NCBI GenBank assembly: GCA_964498605.1
Contig: CAZCHK010000062.1
Span: forward strand, 1 to 10,822
Direction of reading: 5' to 3'
Source: JBGQAS01 sp964498605
GTDB taxonomy: Bacteria; Chloroflexota; Anaerolineae; Anaerolineales; Anaerolineaceae
DNA: 10,822 bases
Below the pieces are notes generated by a model. It saw nothing but the letters and a program-made list of their open reading frames with translations. It had not been told where the DNA came from and did no database searches. This document shows, piece by piece, positions 1-3,628 of the stretch; the first letter of the stretch is position 1, and each line of letters opens with the position of its first letter. A program made the position numbers and the translations under genes.

Positions 1-158
1 ATTTGCAAAAGTACTGCAGTAAAGTACAATTTAGAACTGACAACCTTTTCTTCTTGTGTAAACAGGGATGGCGTTGGTGAATTTATGAATATATAGTTTA
101 GCCCCTTGGGGGCACAGGAACAAATAGTCCAATTATTCCATACAGTACTTCCTCATCT

Positions 159-191
159 ACTACGCTCTGCTTTCAGAGCGTAGTCTATTTT
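159..191 (+). terminator. Rho-independent terminator-like hairpin upstream of the toxin-antitoxin operon
   Basis: A perfect 11-bp stem (ACTACGCTCTG at 159-169 with CAGAGCGTAGT at 174-184) encloses a CTTT loop and is followed by CTATTTT. The T-tract is short and interrupted, so termination may be weak. It points along the plus strand and would end a transcript that enters from left of the window. Positions 1-158 hold no convincing gene, so this hairpin probably insulates the toxin-antitoxin operon from upstream transcription. Confidence 0.6.
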
Positions 192-242
192 AAGAAAGAA
201 CACTTGGTTTTATGAAATGTTATCTGATTTACTGTGGTTGCA

Positions 243-266
243 GTATTTCTGCATCAGCAGATATAC
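243..266. promoter_or_regulatory. Imperfect inverted repeat, candidate antitoxin operator
   Basis: GTATTTCTGC (243-252) and GCAGATATAC (257-266) are inverted repeats matching at 9 of 10 positions around an ATCA spacer. The repeat ends 5 bases before the ribosome binding site (AAGGAG, 272-277) of the AbrB-type antitoxin gene. Antitoxins of this class commonly bind palindromes in their own leader to repress the operon, so an autoregulatory operator is the natural reading. No clear -35/-10 pair could be assigned. Function is inferred from position and symmetry only. Confidence 0.4.
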
Positions 267-281
267 CTACGAAGGAGAGAT

Positions 282-557
282 ATGGAAATCACAATTCAAG
301 TCCGAGAACATGGTGTGGTCACACTCCCTGCTGAACTGCGCGAAAAGTACAACATTGAAAACGGGAAGATCTTCCGCCTGGTGGATCTTGACGGCATCTT
401 TGTATTTGTCCCGATGGTGCCGATGGTTCCGGAGCTGGCTAACGAGATCGAACGGATCCGCTTGGAAGCTGGTGTGAGCGTTGATGAACTCCTGGATGAT
501 CTCCGCAAGCAACGCGAGCGTTACAACAAGGAAAAGTATGGCAATCAACCCGCCTAA
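282..557 (+). CDS. AbrB/VapB-family antitoxin
   Basis: The 91-residue product has an N-terminal AbrB/SpoVT swapped-hairpin domain (about residues 1-45: MEITIQVREHGVVTLPAELR, then a short strand-turn-strand run). This is the DNA-binding fold typical of VapB-type antitoxins. A charged helical C-terminal tail (about 50-86, rich in Glu, Arg and Lys) is where such antitoxins wrap around and inhibit the toxin. The start at 282 is chosen because AAGGAG lies 4 bases upstream; an in-frame ATG at 234 lacks such a site and would add residues not typical of the fold. The gene overlaps the following PIN gene by 20 bases, the usual toxin-antitoxin arrangement with translational coupling. It probably represses its own promoter through the inverted repeat at 243-266. 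The reading frame is intact although the partner toxin is broken. Family assignment is firm; the toxin class it neutralises is inferred from the neighbour. Confidence 0.85.
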   Translation: MEITIQVREHGVVTLPAELREKYNIENGKIFRLVDLDGIFVFVPMVPMVPELANEIERIRLEAGVSVDELLDDLRKQRERYNKEKYGNQPA

Positions 558-991
558 ACCCCGCATCTTCGTAGATGCTGATGTGTTTTTTGCGGGTGCG
601 GCTTCACCAAATGAGAATAGTGCCAGTTTGGTGATCCTCCGTATGGCAGAGATCACATTGATCGAAGCAGTGACCAGTGAGCAGGTTATCACCGAGGTGG
701 AACGAAACCTTGAAGAAAAGATGCTGGCTGCCATACCGGCATTTCATATGTTGGTGAGCCGTTGTCTCCGTGTGGTTTCATCCGAGCGTGGCTGAGATCA
801 GGGCATTGTCGAAGGCTGATGATCCCAAGGATGTCCCTATGTTGGCTGCTGCGGTGCGCGAAGGATGTGTTTACCTTGCCACGTACAATATCCGGCACTT
901 TCAACCTGGCGCAGAATCTGTCATGGTGCTGAAGCCAGGCGATTTGGTGCAGCGTGTACGGTATTTGCTGGCTCAGATGTATTTGGAGTGA
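538..991 (+). pseudogene. PIN-domain toxin (VapC-like), frameshifted
   Basis: Read from ATG 538, the product begins MAINPPKPRIFVDADVFFAG, a classic PIN-domain start with the first metal-binding Asp (residue 13). A second conserved acid follows in VITEVERNL (Glu53). This frame ends at a TGA at 793-795. The rest of the domain (ADDPKDVPMLAAAVREG, then YLATYNIRHF) continues in the next frame to the TGA at 989-991. Removing one T from the TTT at 776-778 restores one frame of 150 codons reading LRVVHPSVAEIRAL across the join, so a single-base insertion is the simplest explanation. PIN toxins are Mg-dependent ribonucleases that cleave tRNA, rRNA or mRNA; the frameshifted product would lose the C-terminal acidic residue and be inactive. 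A sequencing error in the T-run would look the same, and programmed +1 frameshifting is possible but unsupported. Domain identity is secure; the broken state is as seen in this sequence. Confidence 0.8.
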
Positions 992-1135
992 TCGAATCCA
1001 GAGCCGAGATCAGGTCATCCTGGTCCAACAATAACCTTTTAGAGGTTGGAAACCCGAATATCGAGTCCCGGTAGTCTATACCCCCTCTCGACTTTGTATT
1101 ATCCGTATAAACATTATCCCCTTCGAGGCACATAG

Positions 1136-1162
1136 AAATCCGCCTTTCGACGGATTTTTTTT
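1136..1162 (+). terminator. Rho-independent terminator after the toxin-antitoxin pair
   Basis: AAATCCG (1136-1142) pairs with CGGATTT (1151-1157) around an 8-base loop, and eight consecutive T bases run from 1155 to 1162. Orientation fits the end of the plus-strand toxin-antitoxin transcript, whose last stop is 145 bases upstream. The reverse strand lacks a T-tract after the stem, so it is unlikely to act in both directions. Confidence 0.75.
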
Positions 1163-1183
1163 ATTCGTGAAAACCAACGGTTT

Positions 1184-1290
1184 GGCTCAGGCGCAGCGGC
1201 GATAAATGCAAAGCTACTCAATATTATCGCGCCGTTTCTCTCAAATTGCGCTCCGTGACCGCAGCGGCGGAGACGCTGTCGCCTGGAGCC
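1184..1290. repeat. Small direct and inverted repeats in the intergenic region
   Basis: The 9-mer GCAGCGGCG occurs at 1193-1201 and again at 1261-1269. GGCTCAGGCG (1184-1193) is mirrored by CGCCTGGAGCC (1280-1290), which carries one extra G. The segment sits between the toxin-antitoxin terminator and the 3' end of the minus-strand orphan unit, and overlaps the end of a possible 49-codon remnant. GC-rich repeats of this kind can arise by chance in a GC-rich genome; no function is assigned. Confidence 0.25.
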
Positions 1291-1373
1291 GGTGTTGGGC
1301 CGTAAAAAATCTCTCCCTTTACAACAACTTCGTTATCGATCTGAATGGTTGAAAGGTAAGTCAGTCTGCTCAA
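1224..1373 (-). pseudogene. Open 49-codon stretch in frame after the orphan gene's stop, possible gene remnant
   Basis: Directly after the TGA at 1376-1374, and in the same minus-strand frame, 49 sense codons run from a TTG (1373-1371) to a TAA (1226-1224). The translation includes IQIDNEVVVKGEIFYGPTP and a charged end (VTERNLRETAR), which reads like ordinary protein. No ribosome binding site precedes the TTG. It could be the old C-terminus of the upstream protein cut off by a nonsense change, a remnant of another gene's N-terminus, or a chance open stretch. I recognise no family. The stop on the upstream side follows a natural-looking GGWQA end, which argues against simple truncation. Confidence 0.25.
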
Positions 1374-2141
1374 TCATGCTTGCCAGCCCCCAATGTTATT
1401 CCACCAGTATTCACTCATTGGTAATCGACGGCCTGTGGCGTAATCATCAATAGCTGCGTACGCTTGTCGCATACATTCAATCCCGCCCATCTCATAAAAT
1501 CTTCTCCCAATTTCTTGAGCTTGGTCGTATTGCGGCAATTCTTCATAAAGTTTACCCTTCCTATCTTTCTGATTTGATACTTCGGTCAGTACTTCAAGCA
1601 TTTTTTCTATGAGACGACCATACTCATTAGGAAGTTCTTCAACTTCGCCTAACTCAGCCAGTATTTTTACCGGAGGTATGTAGCAAATCTCAACTTCAGC
1701 TAATCGAGTTATCTCTACATCGAACTGAGTAGATGGTTTTCCAATACTTAAAAAACCACCTCTTGTTTTTAACTTCGTAACTTTAGCCGTGTCACCTAAT
1801 TGTTCTATAGCTTTAGATACTGCAATTGATTCTGCCTCCTTTTCGCTAGACGCAGAAATTTTTATAACTTTCCGTTTTGGGGGCTTCAGTACCCTTTTCG
1901 ATCGAAGCGCCGCGTTACTTGGTATCTGACTTTGGGCAGCGGTAATAGCAGATTTAATTGTTTCTGCTTTTACTATTTTGGATTGGAGTTCAGCTGTATC
2001 TTCATTGGTAATTTTGTCCATATTTTTGATATAAATCAATATTTGGATAGATCGCAAATAAAAACCTCTAGGTATCTGGGATTTTGCTTTTGCTCTTGCC
2101 TCGTAAAGGGAATTAGCTTCAACTTCAATTGTCCTAGTCAT
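1374..2141 (-). CDS. Orphan protein with Jag-N-like segment and internal duplication
   Basis: The 255-residue protein has no signal peptide or membrane segment. Three related modules seem present: IEVEANSLYEARAKA (5-19) leading to SQIPRGFYLRS; a second copy near 59-81 ending SQIPSNAALRS; and a third at 92-144, VIKISASSEKEAES followed by GFLSIGKPSTQFDVEI. The last resembles the Jag N-terminal domain (GFLGIG..P..V.V pattern) found in RNA-associated Jag/SpoIIIJ-linked proteins, but no KH or R3H domain follows. The C-terminal part (about 170-255) is helical and ends with QAQEIGRRFYEMGG and WWNNIGGW, an unrecognised module. ATG 2141 is preferred over ATG 2147, because AGGAGG (2153-2148) abuts 2147 but sits 6 bases from 2141. 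The start overlaps the stop of a 26-codon ORF by 8 bases, suggesting coupled translation. Codon use is AT-rich compared with the genes right of 3600. Function unknown; RNA or protein binding is only a guess from the Jag-like fold. Confidence 0.7.
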   Translation of the reverse strand: MTRTIEVEANSLYEARAKAKSQIPRGFYLRSIQILIYIKNMDKITNEDTAELQSKIVKAETIKSAITAAQSQIPSNAALRSKRVLKPPKRKVIKISASSEKEAESIAVSKAIEQLGDTAKVTKLKTRGGFLSIGKPSTQFDVEITRLAEVEICYIPPVKILAELGEVEELPNEYGRLIEKMLEVLTEVSNQKDRKGKLYEELPQYDQAQEIGRRFYEMGGIECMRQAYAAIDDYATGRRLPMSEYWWNNIGGWQA

Positions 2142-2214
2142 TTTCATCCTCCTTTTTTCTAAGCCATTGTTCTGTCTTGCCTGCTAGAGAACTTGAGGTT
2201 ATATACGGTTTCAT
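2134..2214 (-). CDS. 26-residue small protein or leader peptide, coupled to the orphan gene
   Basis: ATG 2214 is preceded by AAGGAG with 6 bases of spacing, a good ribosome binding site. The ORF encodes a polar 26-residue peptide beginning MKPYITSSSLAGKTEQWLRK and ending in acidic residues, then TAG at 2136-2134. The stop overlaps the ATG of the next gene within ATGACTAG, and the next gene's AGGAGG lies inside this ORF. That layout is typical of translational coupling, where ribosomes ending on the small ORF open the downstream start. The peptide has no membrane segment and no attenuation-type codon run. It may be a real small protein, a leader that tunes expression of the 255-residue protein, or a chance ORF, though the two well-placed ribosome binding sites make chance less likely. 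Confidence 0.5.
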   Translation of the reverse strand: MKPYITSSSLAGKTEQWLRKKEDEND

Positions 2215-2387
2215 CGCTTGCTCCTTGCTGTGGGAAATTTTTAAACGATTTGTGTTACCTGCTTAGGGGTGGGTGTGGATTCGACTTGGGAGAGAAAAAA
2301 CCAAAGGCAGAAAAAAGTCCATGATTGACATAAAATCCCTGCTGCCTGGAGTGAGTGGTACTGGCACGCATCTGACTTTGGTGTTAC

Positions 2388-3149
2388 TCATATATCTGCT
2401 ATGCGCTCGAACAACAATCCATTGTCCATCAGTAAATCATGGTTTTGATTCCCTAAAACCTCGATGATGTGTGCCCCGCCCTCATAAAAAGTTACTCGAC
2501 TGAAAGGCAGCTCTTTTCCACCGTGGTTTTCCGGTAAGTCTAATCTGTTGTTGATCAGGTTTTCGATGTAACGCGCAAAACCTTCTTTCCACTCCTGCCA
2601 GACCATGTATTCGTAATCATGTTGACTGAGAGTATCCCTCAACTGGATGCGAATGCTATCAATCTCCGAGGGGGTGTTCTTGTTCAGAAATGACTGGTAC
2701 AGCTGTACAAAGTCAGTCGCAGCGTAGGGAAAGGGGTGATTGATCTCCCACATGTAATCATTGACTTGCTGCGCCTGACGTGCAATACCCAGTCTTTGCT
2801 TGAGTTTCTGCTCCAACCTTTCACCCTGTTGGCAGTGAATGAACTCATGAAAGATGGTAACATAGCCATCTGTCTCATCGAATATATCGTCAGTGATCAC
2901 GCAAGCTAGGCGGTTATCATAACTTTCCAGATGAAAAGCCGCTCGAACTCCTTTGGGAATCGGCGTCGGAGTGGCTACTTTTCGAACAAATGCATACTGC
3001 TGATGATTCGGTCCGGTGTCGTAGATCAAGAAGTGATCATTCTCGACAATGGCAATTGGGAAAGGCTTCTCCAAAAATGGGTGGATATCCCGGATGTCCG
3101 CTTGAATTTTGATAACTCTTTGAAGATGTTTTATGCGATCTGATTCCAT
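2388..3149 (-). CDS. HExxH zinc metallopeptidase, gluzincin-like
   Basis: From ATG 3149 the product is 253 residues. Counted from the longer GTG start at 3182 (264 residues), HEFIH at 112-116 supplies two zinc-ligand His and the catalytic Glu, and EGFARYIE at 200-207 supplies a Glu in a helix about 84 residues later, the expected third ligand in gluzincin-type enzymes. A motif FYEGGAHI (232-239) resembles the Y..GA helix after the third ligand in such folds. No signal peptide or membrane segment is seen, so the enzyme should be cytoplasmic, or exported by an unrecognised route. ATG 3149 is preferred because CAGG lies 7 bases upstream, while GTG 3182 has G-rich bases directly adjacent; the first 11 residues from the GTG look unstructured. 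The gene stands alone on the minus strand, with no clear partner and no strong terminator after the stop. Peptidase activity is inferred from the motifs; the substrate is unknown and no named MEROPS family is claimed. Confidence 0.7.
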   Translation of the reverse strand: MESDRIKHLQRVIKIQADIRDIHPFLEKPFPIAIVENDHFLIYDTGPNHQQYAFVRKVATPTPIPKGVRAAFHLESYDNRLACVITDDIFDETDGYVTIFHEFIHCQQGERLEQKLKQRLGIARQAQQVNDYMWEINHPFPYAATDFVQLYQSFLNKNTPSEIDSIRIQLRDTLSQHDYEYMVWQEWKEGFARYIENLINNRLDLPENHGGKELPFSRVTFYEGGAHIIEVLGNQNHDLLMDNGLLFERIADI

Positions 3150-3234
3150 ACTTAAACCTGCCGTTTCTATGTGCTTGTTCACCCCTGTTTAGGATGGTTT
3201 CTTACGTAGCCATTGGCTTTGCCCATCATGTTTG

Positions 3235-3495
3235 CTAAACGAGTTGGAGGGTTCGTTGGTATGAAATGATAATTTGGCTGGAGTTGCTTCCATTATAGCT
3301 AGCTTCATTTGAAGGTACAATTATATGTTCTCTTTGGTTGTGCGAAAGCAGGGTATGCGTGATAATTCTTGTTGGGACTGATGGTGCGTTACCTTGCATA
3401 ACAGGGAACGGAATAACCTGAGCACGATCTCTCTCGAGTGAGATCCACGTGGTTACAGAACCATGTTTTTTCAACGCAGAAGGGATCCACTTCAT
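3235..3495 (-). CDS. Doubtful 86-residue ORF in the divergent intergenic region
   Basis: The ORF starts at ATG 3495 with AAAGG 5 bases upstream and encodes a soluble polar peptide (MKWIPSALKKHGSVTTWISL, then a Ser/Asn-rich C-terminus). I recognise no domain. It is the only candidate gene in the roughly 480 bases between the metallopeptidase and the molybdenum hydroxylase, and would be divergent from the latter, with the inverted repeats at 3518-3578 between the two starts. Composition is not clearly coding. It could be a small real protein, a decayed gene, or a random ORF; the last is about as likely as the others. The rest of 3150-3628 holds no gene that I can support. Confidence 0.3.
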   Translation of the reverse strand: MKWIPSALKKHGSVTTWISLERDRAQVIPFPVMQGNAPSVPTRIITHTLLSHNQREHIIVPSNEASYNGSNSSQIIISYQRTLQLV

Positions 3496-3517
3496 TGATA
3501 CCTTTAGACCGGTCAGC

Positions 3518-3537
3518 GATTATCAATCATGATAATC
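3518..3537. promoter_or_regulatory. AT-rich 8-bp inverted repeat, candidate operator
   Basis: GATTATCA (3518-3525) and TGATAATC (3530-3537) form a perfect inverted repeat around ATCA, about 90 bases upstream of the molybdenum hydroxylase start. Symmetry, spacing and position are typical of a dimeric helix-turn-helix regulator site. No regulator gene is in the window. It lies between two divergent starts (3495 minus, 3629 plus), if the small minus-strand ORF is real. Confidence 0.4.
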
Positions 3538-3557
3538 AGCGCAATTTCGCGCGGGAT

Positions 3558-3578
3558 TTGATAAAATAATCATATCAA
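3558..3578. promoter_or_regulatory. Second AT-rich inverted repeat near the molybdenum hydroxylase promoter
   Basis: TTGATA (3558-3563) and TATCAA (3573-3578) are perfectly inverted around a 9-base AT-rich spacer that contains AATCA. It shares the TGATA core with the palindrome 20 bases upstream, so the two may be tandem sites for one regulator or overlap the promoter. TTGATA could itself be a -35 element, but no good -10 follows at 16-18 bases, so no promoter is called. Confidence 0.3.
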
Positions 3579-3628
3579 TACTTGCGCAGAATGATTACCC
3601 CGGAAAGAATTCGATAAGGAGCGTTCCA

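Noticed and set aside
101..113. GCCCC-TTG-GGGGC inverted repeat
   Set aside because: Only 5 bp of stem, with no T-tract and no nearby gene; too small to call.
1034..1100. tRNA 3'-end-like string (ATCGAGTCCCGG) after a small AACCT/AGGTT hairpin
   Set aside because: The five bases before the loop-like ATCGAGT do not pair with CCCGG, no acceptor or anticodon arm can be built upstream, and no CCA follows. It is not a tRNA or a clear attachment site.
1170..1185. AAACC-AAC-GGTTT hairpin as a minus-strand terminator for the orphan unit
   Set aside because: A short stem with only four T bases after it on the minus strand; insufficient to call a terminator.
2325..2330. TTGACA as a plus-strand -35 element
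   Set aside because: No -10-like sequence follows at 16-18 bases, and no plus-strand gene lies downstream.
2273..2467. 64-residue plus-strand ORF
   Set aside because: It runs into the antisense of the metallopeptidase 3' end, has no recognisable domain and no good ribosome binding site.
3179..3230. 16-codon minus-strand ORF (MMGKANGYVRNHPKQG) overlapping the GTG at 3182
   Set aside because: No ribosome binding site, and very short; the overlap with a doubtful GTG start is likely chance.
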